A DNA stretch of 64,000 bases, taken from contig NZ_CP022463.1 of NCBI RefSeq assembly GCF_002224485.1, positions 3,355,816-3,419,815 on the forward strand, read 5' to 3'. Below the pieces are notes generated by a model that was not told the origin of the DNA, did not search any database, and saw only the letters and a list, made by a program, of their open reading frames with translations. The translations under genes were made by a program, and so were the position numbers. This document shows, piece after piece, positions 57,809-64,000 of the stretch. Source of the stretch: Sinomonas sp. R1AF57. GTDB taxonomy: Bacteria > Actinomycetota > Actinomycetes > Actinomycetales > Micrococcaceae. How positions within the stretch are numbered: the first letter of the stretch is position 1; each line of letters starts with the position of its first letter.

Positions 57809-58330
57809 ATGACGGCAGATACGGAGACCCGACGTCGCTTCCGCGACGTCATGGGTCGCTTCGCGACCGGGGTGACCGTGATCACTACACAGTCCGAGGG
57901 TCAAACGCACGGCATGACGGCCAACGGCTTCATGTCGGTGTCCCTGGAGCCGCCGCTCGTGGTCATCTCGGTGCGCTGCGAATCCAAGATGATCGGCTCG
58001 ATCGACGCGGCAGGCGCCTATGGCGTGAGCGTGCTCGGCTTCGAGCAGGCGTTCCTCAGCAGGCACTTTGCGGGTCGCCCTGCGGAGGGCCTCGAGGAGC
58101 CGTTCGTCGAGATCGACGGCATCCCGCTCATCCGGGGCGCCATCGCCCACATTGCGGCGAAAGTGGTGGACCGACACGTGGTCGGCGACCATGTCCTGTT
58201 CGTGGGCGAGGTCACGACGGCGGAGCACGTCTCGGGCGATCCGCTCATCTTCCATGGCGGCAGCTACCACGCGCTGTCTGACATGGGCGAGTGGACGGCA
58301 CGTTGGAACGTGGCCGGCGGGTGGTGGTGA
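57809..58330 (+). CDS. Flavin reductase component of the two-component monooxygenase
   Basis: A 173-residue HpaC/HsaB-type NAD(P)H:flavin oxidoreductase: FRDVMGRFATGVTVITTQSEGQTHGMTANGFMSVSLEPPLVVISV, CESKMIGSIDAAGAYGVSVL and the terminal GDPLIFHGGSYHAL. It supplies reduced FMN or FAD to the oxygenase encoded just upstream. The ATG at 57809 follows GGGTGAGGG. Last gene of the yciI-oxygenase-reductase unit. Confidence 0.92.
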   Translation: MTADTETRRRFRDVMGRFATGVTVITTQSEGQTHGMTANGFMSVSLEPPLVVISVRCESKMIGSIDAAGAYGVSVLGFEQAFLSRHFAGRPAEGLEEPFVEIDGIPLIRGAIAHIAAKVVDRHVVGDHVLFVGEVTTAEHVSGDPLIFHGGSYHALSDMGEWTARWNVAGGWW

Positions 58331-58374
58331 CCGCTCGGCTACCGCATCCAGAGGTTCTAGTAAATAGGCAACTA

Positions 58375-58397
58375 TTGCGCTAGATAACTGCGGTAGA
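58375..58397. promoter_or_regulatory. Island operator, copy 7, doubled
   Basis: TTGCGCTAGA (58375-58384) and CTGCGGTAGA (58388-58397) are direct repeats 13 bases apart, the clearest pair in the island, upstream of the importer permease unit. Confidence 0.65.
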
Positions 58398-58482
58398 TAC
58401 CCTAAACGCCGGGAGAACAGCCGTGGTGCCACCTAGGCATCACTAGCTGAGAATTTCTTTCACAACGACAAAGAGGTCACTG

Positions 58483-58542
58483 ATGAAGACGCTCCTTTCC
58501 CAAACCGGCACGAGCACTCACGCGGCAGGTGCTGATGATTGA
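58483..58542 (+). other. 19-codon leader reading frame overlapping the permease start
   Basis: ATG at 58483 follows AAAGAGG and encodes MKTLLSQTGTSTHAAGADD, stopping at 58540-58542, seven bases inside the permease gene. Its leader and first codons resemble those of the binding-protein gene at 52275 (AAGGAAGTCACC ATG AAC AAG). It could be a coupling leader peptide or the 5' stub of a deleted binding-protein gene. Confidence 0.45.
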
Positions 58543-60292
58543 CACGTCGACGGTGGCCGGCGCCGGGATCCGCTCCGTGCGGCCCAGGCGCTTCCGCGCC
58601 CCATCCCCCTTCGCCGCGATGTCCCTGACCCTCGCACTCGTCATGATCGCGATCACTGTGGCGTCCGTCGGAACAGTGATCGTGAGCATGTTCGTTGCCC
58701 AAGGGTCGCCCGCGGTCTCCGTTCTCACCGATCCGCGCACGTGGCAGCTCGTCGGCGCGACTGCGATCATCACGAGCGCCAGCACGATTATTGCCTCCCT
58801 GATCGGCGGCGGCCTTGCGTGGCTCAATGAGCGGACGAACGCCCGGATGGGAATCTTCTCCGACATCCTGCCGCTGATGAGCTTCCTGCTCCCGCCCGTG
58901 GCAGGATCGCTCGGCTACATCCTGCTGTTCGCGCCCAAGGCCGGGTACGTGAACCAGGCATGGCGCGGGTTCCTCTCGCTCTTCGGCGTCATCGACGCCG
59001 CACCGCTACTGGACATCTACAGCTGGGCCGGTCTCATCATCGTCTTCTCCGTCTACGGCGTGCCGTTCACGTACATGATGATCGCGCCCGCGCTCCGAAT
59101 GATGGACTCGGGGTTGGAGGAGGCAGCGCGCATGTTCGGCGCCGGTCCGATCCGGACGATGTTCCGGGTCACGCTCCCCGCGGTCCTCCCAGCAATGGGG
59201 GCCGGCGCGTTCCTCTGGATCTGGGTCTCCTTCTCGATGGTCGACATCCCGTTGATGATCGGCACGGGGGCGCGGATCGAGGTCCTCGCCTCGCGGATCG
59301 TCCAGCTCCTCGCGTTCTCATATCCCGCAAACCGGCCAGGTGCGGTCGGCCTCAGCCTCATCATCACGGCCGTCGTGCTCATCGCGTGGTTCATCCAGTC
59401 CCGCATCCTCCGTGCGAGCAAGCACGCGACGGTCGGAAGCAAGGGTGCCAAGACTGCTCCGGTGGACCTCGGAAGGTGGCGTACGCCGGCGCGCATGTTG
59501 GTTATCGTGTACTCCGCCGTCACGATCCTGCTGCCGGCACTCGCACTGATCTACGTCTCCCTCGCAGGCACGTGGCGCAGCGGGATCTCGCTTGAGGGAC
59601 TGACCTTCAATGAGTTCGCGAAGATCTTCTCGAACCCGTACACACTCGCGGGTCTGCGGAACAGCTTCGGCCTCGGCCTGCTCACGTCGACGATCGTGGT
59701 GCTCATCGCGGCGATCATCGCCCTCTACGTCGCGCGGGCCGGTTCCTTCACGGGCCGACTTGTTGACGCGGGCATCAAGCTGCCCGCGACGCTCGGAACC
59801 GTTGTGCTCGTGGTCGGCATGGTGCTGCTGTTCACGGGCGCCCCGTTCCACCTTGGCGGAACGCTTACCATCCTCTTGATCGCCTACACAACGCTGAGCC
59901 TGCCGAACGCCTCGGTGTCGGCGGATGCCGCCGTTGCCGGCGTGGGCAACTCACTCACGGAGGCCGCACGGATGTCCGGGGCGAGCGAGAGCCGCACGTT
60001 CTTCCGCGTCATCTTCCCACTCCTCATCCCCGGCCTCGTCGGGGCCTGGGCCGCCGTGTTCGTCCGCTCGGTGGGCGACCTCACGGCGTCGTCGATGCTC
60101 TCCGGCGCCAACAACCCGGTGATCGGCTTCCAGATCCTGGAACAGAGCAGGTACGGATCATACGCAACTACCTCGGCCCTGTCCTTCACGCTCGCCGTCG
60201 TCTCCTCCATCACCGTGCTCGGCGCGGTCTGGATCGGCCGCCGGAGCAGCCGGTGGACCCAGGCCTCCACCACCCGTTCTCGAAAGCGTTAG
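58535..60292 (+). CDS. ABC importer permease, two fused membrane domains (FbpB type)
   Basis: A 585-residue permease with about twelve transmembrane helices forming two transporter halves. Both EAA coupling motifs are visible: EEAARMFGAGPIRTMFRVTLPAVLPAMGAG (about residues 190-220) and EAARMSGASESRTFFRVIFPLLIPGLVGAW (about 475-505). Such fused permeases serve ferric-ion, thiamine or aminoethylphosphonate importers. The ATG at 58535 follows GGCAGG; a GTG two codons earlier is possible. It pairs with the ATPase 20 bases downstream and with the binding protein at 52275 and/or 63219. Confidence 0.9.
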   Translation: MIDTSTVAGAGIRSVRPRRFRAPSPFAAMSLTLALVMIAITVASVGTVIVSMFVAQGSPAVSVLTDPRTWQLVGATAIITSASTIIASLIGGGLAWLNERTNARMGIFSDILPLMSFLLPPVAGSLGYILLFAPKAGYVNQAWRGFLSLFGVIDAAPLLDIYSWAGLIIVFSVYGVPFTYMMIAPALRMMDSGLEEAARMFGAGPIRTMFRVTLPAVLPAMGAGAFLWIWVSFSMVDIPLMIGTGARIEVLASRIVQLLAFSYPANRPGAVGLSLIITAVVLIAWFIQSRILRASKHATVGSKGAKTAPVDLGRWRTPARMLVIVYSAVTILLPALALIYVSLAGTWRSGISLEGLTFNEFAKIFSNPYTLAGLRNSFGLGLLTSTIVVLIAAIIALYVARAGSFTGRLVDAGIKLPATLGTVVLVVGMVLLFTGAPFHLGGTLTILLIAYTTLSLPNASVSADAAVAGVGNSLTEAARMSGASESRTFFRVIFPLLIPGLVGAWAAVFVRSVGDLTASSMLSGANNPVIGFQILEQSRYGSYATTSALSFTLAVVSSITVLGAVWIGRRSSRWTQASTTRSRKR

Positions 60293-60311
60293 TCAAAGGA
60301 TCCGTGCTGCC

Positions 60312-61484
60312 ATGACCACTGAACCGATCACCAAGACGCCGATGACGACCACGACCGCCGGCTGGTCCGCCGCCGCCCCTGACCAGCCCCTGCTGGCCAT
60401 CCAGGGCCTGCGCAAGCAGTTCACCCGTGCGAACGGCCAGATCGTCACTGCCGTCGACGACATCTCGTTGTCGATCGCGCCCGGCGAGTTCATCGTCCTG
60501 CTGGGTCCGTCCGGCTGCGGCAAGACGACGCTGCTGCGCTGCATCGGCGGCCTCGAGAGCGCCAGCGAGGGCACCATCGAGATCAACGGCCAGCCCATGT
60601 TCAGCGCCGAACTGGGCATCGACATTCCGACGCGTCGCCGCGGCATCAGCATGGTGTTCCAGTCGTACGCGCTGTGGCCGAACATGACCGTGTTCGACAA
60701 CATCGCCTTCCCGCTGAAGAGCCGGCGCCGTGGCATGTCCAAGGCGGAGACGGCGACCGCGGTCGACGAGATCGCGCGAGTCGTCGGCATCGCTGACCTG
60801 CTCACGCAGTACCCGCACCACATCAGCGGTGGCCAGCAGCAGCGCGTCGCACTCGCCCGCGCGCTCGTCGACGGCAACGCCCTCGTGCTGTTCGACGAAC
60901 CGCTCTCGAACGTCGACGCGAAGGTCCGCAAAGATCTGCGCGTCGAACTCGCGAGCCTCCAGGGCAAATACGGTTTCGCCGCGGTCTACGTGACGCATGA
61001 CCAGGAGGACGCGATGGAGCTCGCGGACCGCATCGTTGTGCTCGACGGCGGACGCATCGCGCAAGTCGGCGCCCCTCAGGACATCTACCAGAACCCCTCG
61101 AGCAGCTACGTGGCGGCCTTCGTGGGATCGAGCAACTCGCTCCCGGGCACCGTGACGTCGGCCACGCCAACCGCGGTGACCTTGGAGAGCGCGTTCGGCA
61201 CCGTGAGCGCACGACCGTCGGATGACGTCGAGCCCGGACAGGCGGTCGACGTCATGTTCCGTCCGCAGCACGTGCGCATCCACACCGAGCGTCCGGTCGG
61301 CGAGAACACGTGGCGGATGTGCCTGCGCAAGATCATGCACGCCGGCACGCACGCCGAGGCGGTGCTGACGCACGACCACAATATCTACCAAGCCCGCGTG
61401 GAGGTCGACTTCGACGCCCCGCTGGACACGGATGTCTGGGTTCAGGTAGCCCCGCGCCACGTGTTCGCCTTCCCGCAGGGCTGA
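60312..61484 (+). CDS. ABC importer ATPase (FbpC/PotA type)
   Basis: A 390-residue ATPase. Walker A GPSGCGKTTLL, Q-loop MVFQSYALWPNMTV, signature SGGQQQRVALARAL, Walker B LVLFDEPLSNVDAK and H-loop VTHDQEDAM are all intact. The C-terminal 110 residues form the TOBE regulatory domain (VMFRPQHVRIHTERP). It powers the permease encoded just upstream. A hairpin at 61561-61594 follows. Confidence 0.93.
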   Translation: MTTEPITKTPMTTTTAGWSAAAPDQPLLAIQGLRKQFTRANGQIVTAVDDISLSIAPGEFIVLLGPSGCGKTTLLRCIGGLESASEGTIEINGQPMFSAELGIDIPTRRRGISMVFQSYALWPNMTVFDNIAFPLKSRRRGMSKAETATAVDEIARVVGIADLLTQYPHHISGGQQQRVALARALVDGNALVLFDEPLSNVDAKVRKDLRVELASLQGKYGFAAVYVTHDQEDAMELADRIVVLDGGRIAQVGAPQDIYQNPSSSYVAAFVGSSNSLPGTVTSATPTAVTLESAFGTVSARPSDDVEPGQAVDVMFRPQHVRIHTERPVGENTWRMCLRKIMHAGTHAEAVLTHDHNIYQARVEVDFDAPLDTDVWVQVAPRHVFAFPQG

Positions 61485-61560
61485 CTCCCCGCGCGACGGC
61501 CTCCGAGGGCGGGCGGTGGGCGGCCTCCAGGCCCCGCTGACCGCCGTCCACGGGAAGAAA

Positions 61561-61594
61561 GGCGGTGTTCCGGCGCTCGTGCCGGGACACCGCC
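61561..61594. terminator. Hairpin terminator after the importer operon
   Basis: GGCGGTGTTCCGGC (61561-61574) pairs with GCCGGGACACCGCC (61581-61594) with one T-G wobble and a six-base loop. The rest of the 295-base gap 61485-61779 holds a CGCTAGCG palindrome near 61725, possibly a weak island-type site, and no gene. Confidence 0.6.
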
Positions 61595-61779
61595 GACGCG
61601 TCGTCGCGGCATCCACGCTGATCGCGGTGCCGCTCGTGCTGATATCGCGCGGCGGCCGAGGCCATCCAGCAGATGACCAGTCCCCGAGCAGCGCCTGAAC
61701 TGGCGCGGAACCGCTGACGAGACGCTAGCGGCAGCCCCACCCCGGGGCAGCGCCCGCGGCGTCGTGAGGAGGAAGAACT

Positions 61780-63162
61780 GTGACTATGACGCAGCTCCGC
61801 GATCTCGCGGAATGGGCGGCGACGCTCACCATCGACGATATCCCGGACGAAGTCCTCACGCAGGCCGCGTGGTGTGTCCTCGACCTGCTGGGCGTCACCG
61901 TCGCGGCGTCGCGCGACGACGCCGTCACCCGTCTCATCGCGGCGGAGCGGACGATGGACGACTCCCGCCAGGCGCGCGTGCTGGTGCGCGGCGATCGCTT
62001 CTCCGTCCCCGCGGCGGCACGGATCAATGCGTTCACCTCGAGCCTCACCGAACTTGCCGACAACGTGTCCGTGCACGCGAACGAGGCCAATATCCCACTG
62101 GCCCTTGCCTACGGCGAGCACCACGGGGTGAACGGTGCCGATGTGCTCGTCGCCGTCGTCGTCGGCGCCGAGACAGCCCGCCGTCTGCACGACGTGTACT
62201 ACGACGCGAAGAGGCCGGCCAGCGAGTTCCCGGTGGGGATGACGTCGCCACTCAACACGTTCGGCAGCGCGTTCACGGCCGCGCGTCTCATGGGCGCGGA
62301 CCCGCAGACGATGCTCGACACCGCAAACGTGTCCTTCAACCTCATCGCCTCCGCTCTGGACGTGACGGTGATGCGCGGCAGCGAGCTCAAGCCCATGCTG
62401 TTCAGCGGTTGGCCCAGCGCTTGCGGCTACACCGCGGCGACGTACGCGGCGCACGGTCTCACCGCGGCGCCCGATTCGTTCTTCAGCCCACGGGGCGGTT
62501 GGCTCCCGGGCGCGGCGGAGGTGTGGAATGCGGATGAGTTCACCCGCGACCTCGGCACGCGGTGGGAGCTGCAGCGGCCTGATCGCAAGCGCCACGCGGC
62601 CTGTGGGTTCTCCCACTCCGCGCTCGACAGCGTGCTGGACCTGACGCGGGACGTGACGGACATGGACCGCATCGAGCGGATTGACGTGGGACTGTTCCCG
62701 TTCGGCGCGCAGACCGTCGGCGGGCCGGCAGACGGGATCACGACGAGCACGGCAGCGAAGTTCAACCTGCGCTACCTCATCGCGAGCGCCCTGCGCTGCG
62801 GCAGCGTCGTCGCGATCGGGGACACCGCCGAAGGCACGATCCCTGACCGCCTCGCGGACCCGGAGTTCGTCAAGGTCATGGACAAGGTCACTGTGACGGC
62901 GAACGAGGAGTACGGTTTCGCGCGGCGGTTCACGTCCGACGTCCGTGTCCGACTGGCCGGCGGAGAAGAGCGAACCGCGGTGCTCGACCACGCCCGCGGC
63001 CGCGGCGACAACCAGCTGACCAAGACCGAGCTGGACGAGAAGTACACGACGCTTGCTGCGCCCGTGCTCGGCGACGAGCGAGCCGAGCAGGTGCGTCGCG
63101 TGGTAGACGAACTCGTGGGGGTTGCCGATGTGACGACGCTCGTCGACCTGCTCGTCGACTGA
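61780..63162 (+). CDS. MmgE/PrpD-family protein
   Basis: A 460-residue protein of the MmgE/PrpD superfamily (2-methylcitrate dehydratase, cis-aconitate decarboxylase, iminodisuccinate epimerase relatives). The all-helical domain (LAEWAATLTIDDIPDEVLTQAAWCVLDLLGVTVAASR) and the small lid domain (ERIDVGLFPFGAQTVGGPADGITTSTAAKFNLRYLIASAL, with FN/RY positions near the usual active site) are visible. It would dehydrate, isomerise or epimerise a polycarboxylic acid. The GTG start at 61780 follows GGAGGAA; ATG at 61786 is possible. Confidence 0.87.
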   Translation: MTMTQLRDLAEWAATLTIDDIPDEVLTQAAWCVLDLLGVTVAASRDDAVTRLIAAERTMDDSRQARVLVRGDRFSVPAAARINAFTSSLTELADNVSVHANEANIPLALAYGEHHGVNGADVLVAVVVGAETARRLHDVYYDAKRPASEFPVGMTSPLNTFGSAFTAARLMGADPQTMLDTANVSFNLIASALDVTVMRGSELKPMLFSGWPSACGYTAATYAAHGLTAAPDSFFSPRGGWLPGAAEVWNADEFTRDLGTRWELQRPDRKRHAACGFSHSALDSVLDLTRDVTDMDRIERIDVGLFPFGAQTVGGPADGITTSTAAKFNLRYLIASALRCGSVVAIGDTAEGTIPDRLADPEFVKVMDKVTVTANEEYGFARRFTSDVRVRLAGGEERTAVLDHARGRGDNQLTKTELDEKYTTLAAPVLGDERAEQVRRVVDELVGVADVTTLVDLLVD

Positions 63163-63170
63163 CCCGACAA

Positions 63171-63211
63171 CGACGAAGGCCGTGCCCTGGTTCAGGGCAC
63201 GGCCTTCGTCG
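63171..63211. terminator. Bidirectional terminator, 19-bp perfect stem
   Basis: The arms 63171-63189 and 63193-63211 are exact reverse complements around a three-base loop (CGACGAAGGCC... paired with ...GGCCTTCGTCG). It separates two convergent genes. Confidence 0.9.
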
Positions 63212-63218
63212 GTCCGGC

Positions 63219-64000
63219 TCAGAGGCCGAGCAGCTTCATGATGTCCGCGGACTCCCCCAGCGCTGCCTTCTGGTCGGCGGGGCTGAGCACCGAGAACCCG
63301 GCGGGGTACTTCTCGGCGTCCATCGCCCCATACGATCCGATCGACACGTCGTTGACCGTGGCGCCACCCTCGGACGAAAGGCTGTAGAGCATGAAGAGGC
63401 GCGCGGCGTTCGGGTGCTGCGCCGCGCCGGCGACCGCGACGCCGACGACCGGGTAGACGGCGGTTGGGGCCGCGGCGAACTCGACCGCCGCGCCCTTGGC
63501 CTTCATCGCGTGGGCGAAGAACTCCGCGCTGTTGAGGCCGAGAGCGCACTCCCCGGAGGCGACCGCCTCGTTCATGGGGATGACGCTGGGGTACCACCGC
63601 GCGATCTTCGAGCCGAGCTTGGACAGCACGCCGTCCCCTCCGGCGTTCCGCAGCGACGCCATGAAGACCATCAGGGACTCGGACGTGTCCGGGGACACGG
63701 CGCAGGTCTTGCCCGCGAGCGGGGAGGCGACGAGGTCCTGCCAGGAGGTCGGGATGTCGGCCGGCGACACCATGCCGGTGTTGTAGATGAACCCCGTCGA
63801 GAGCACCTGGAACATAGGGATGCCGGCGTACTGGTTGAGCTCGGCGGTTGGGGGGAGGCCGTTCAGCATCGCGGGGACGCCGCTGTCCGTGAAGGGGACG
63901 AGCGCACCCTCGTCGGTCGCCTTGAGGAGGAAGTCGAGCGTGGTGGAGAGCAGGACGTCACCCGACGGACTTCCCGCCGCCGTCTCCGACTCGAACCGGG
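63219..64000 (-). CDS. Second ABC binding protein, N-terminus outside window
   Basis: The minus strand is open from the window edge to the stop at 63219, giving 259 residues of a family-1 binding protein. It is clearly related to the lipoprotein at 52275: RFESETAAGSPSGDVLLSTTLDF, VLSTGFIYNTGMV, PTSWQDLVASPLAGKTCAVSPDTS, RWYPSVIPMNEAVASGECALGL and HPNAARLFMLYSLSSEGG align with it throughout. It is encoded convergently to the MmgE gene, and any partner permease lies beyond the window. It could feed the same permease with a different ligand or belong to a second transporter. Confidence 0.88.
   Translation of the reverse strand, partial: RFESETAAGSPSGDVLLSTTLDFLLKATDEGALVPFTDSGVPAMLNGLPPTAELNQYAGIPMFQVLSTGFIYNTGMVSPADIPTSWQDLVASPLAGKTCAVSPDTSESLMVFMASLRNAGGDGVLSKLGSKIARWYPSVIPMNEAVASGECALGLNSAEFFAHAMKAKGAAVEFAAAPTAVYPVVGVAVAGAAQHPNAARLFMLYSLSSEGGATVNDVSIGSYGAMDAEKYPAGFSVLSPADQKAALGESADIMKLLGL

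Noticed and set aside
61333-63597. 754-codon minus-strand frame
   Set aside because: It crosses the MmgE gene, the perfect terminator and part of the second binding-protein gene; its Arg/Gly/Val-rich composition is typical of antisense frames in GC-rich DNA.
1-64000. Mobile elements, tRNA or rRNA genes
   Set aside because: No transposase, integrase, terminal inverted repeats flanking cargo, tRNA-like cloverleaf or rRNA segment was recognised by reading; a tRNA scan could not be run.

Overview
The window is GC-rich, densely coded actinobacterial DNA. Gene content and codon use (GC-ending codons, many GTG and TTG starts) suggest a soil Micrococcales, probably Micrococcaceae of the Arthrobacter/Sinomonas type. 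That placement is an inference from style; there is no rRNA or other marker to prove it. No tRNA, rRNA, insertion sequence, phage gene or CRISPR array was recognised.

Layout. 1-4.0 kb: the 3'-truncated rlmN, a repeat-rich gap, and a padR-ABC exporter operon. 4.1-8.5 kb: a 21-bp tandem array, an AhpD-like protein, then an aromatic-acid module (pobA, an IclR regulator, an AAHS-family importer). 8.5-22.4 kb: housekeeping and accessory genes (TDT transporter, quinone reductase-like protein, HutD, HD protein, two further IclR regulators, MFS, Ca2+/Na+ antiporter with a divergent MarR gene, aldose epimerase, HtrA-like lipoprotein protease, low-affinity iron permease, YciI).

22.5-30.2 kb: a seven-gene minus-strand operon encoding the protocatechuate 4,5-cleavage (meta) pathway: ligJ, ligK, ligI, a fused ligA-ligB, ligC, then an aldo/keto reductase and a signal-less ModA-like protein, with a divergent LysR gene. 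Together with pobA and the importer this gives an almost complete route: 4-hydroxybenzoate to protocatechuate, 4-carboxy-2-hydroxymuconate semialdehyde, 2-pyrone-4,6-dicarboxylate, 4-oxalomesaconate, 4-carboxy-4-hydroxy-2-oxoadipate, and finally pyruvate plus oxaloacetate.

30.2-41.5 kb: small accessory genes, a NarL-type two-component system beside an exported DJ-1-like protein, two DHFR-domain proteins, and a TetR/reductase pair with twin operators. 41.6-46.7 kb: a Baeyer-Villiger monooxygenase with an esterase and a divergent IclR gene (ketone to ester to alcohol plus acid), then an SDR/TetR operon.

47-64 kb: a catabolic and uptake island of unknown substrate. It holds a crotonase-like protein, nitroreductase, PadR regulator, hydroxyacid dehydrogenase plus aldehyde dehydrogenase, cytochrome P450, MFS exporter, YciI protein, two-component flavin monooxygenase, a ferric/organic-ion-type ABC importer (permease, ATPase and two separately placed binding proteins) and an MmgE/PrpD protein. 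Seven promoter regions in this island carry variants of a TGCGCTAG motif, which suggests a single regulon, perhaps under the PadR protein. This island is the best candidate for an undescribed system.

Several intergenic repeat families also stand out: a GCACGACGGCG palindrome, a 31-bp tandem repeat and a 21-bp GGTGACC repeat.
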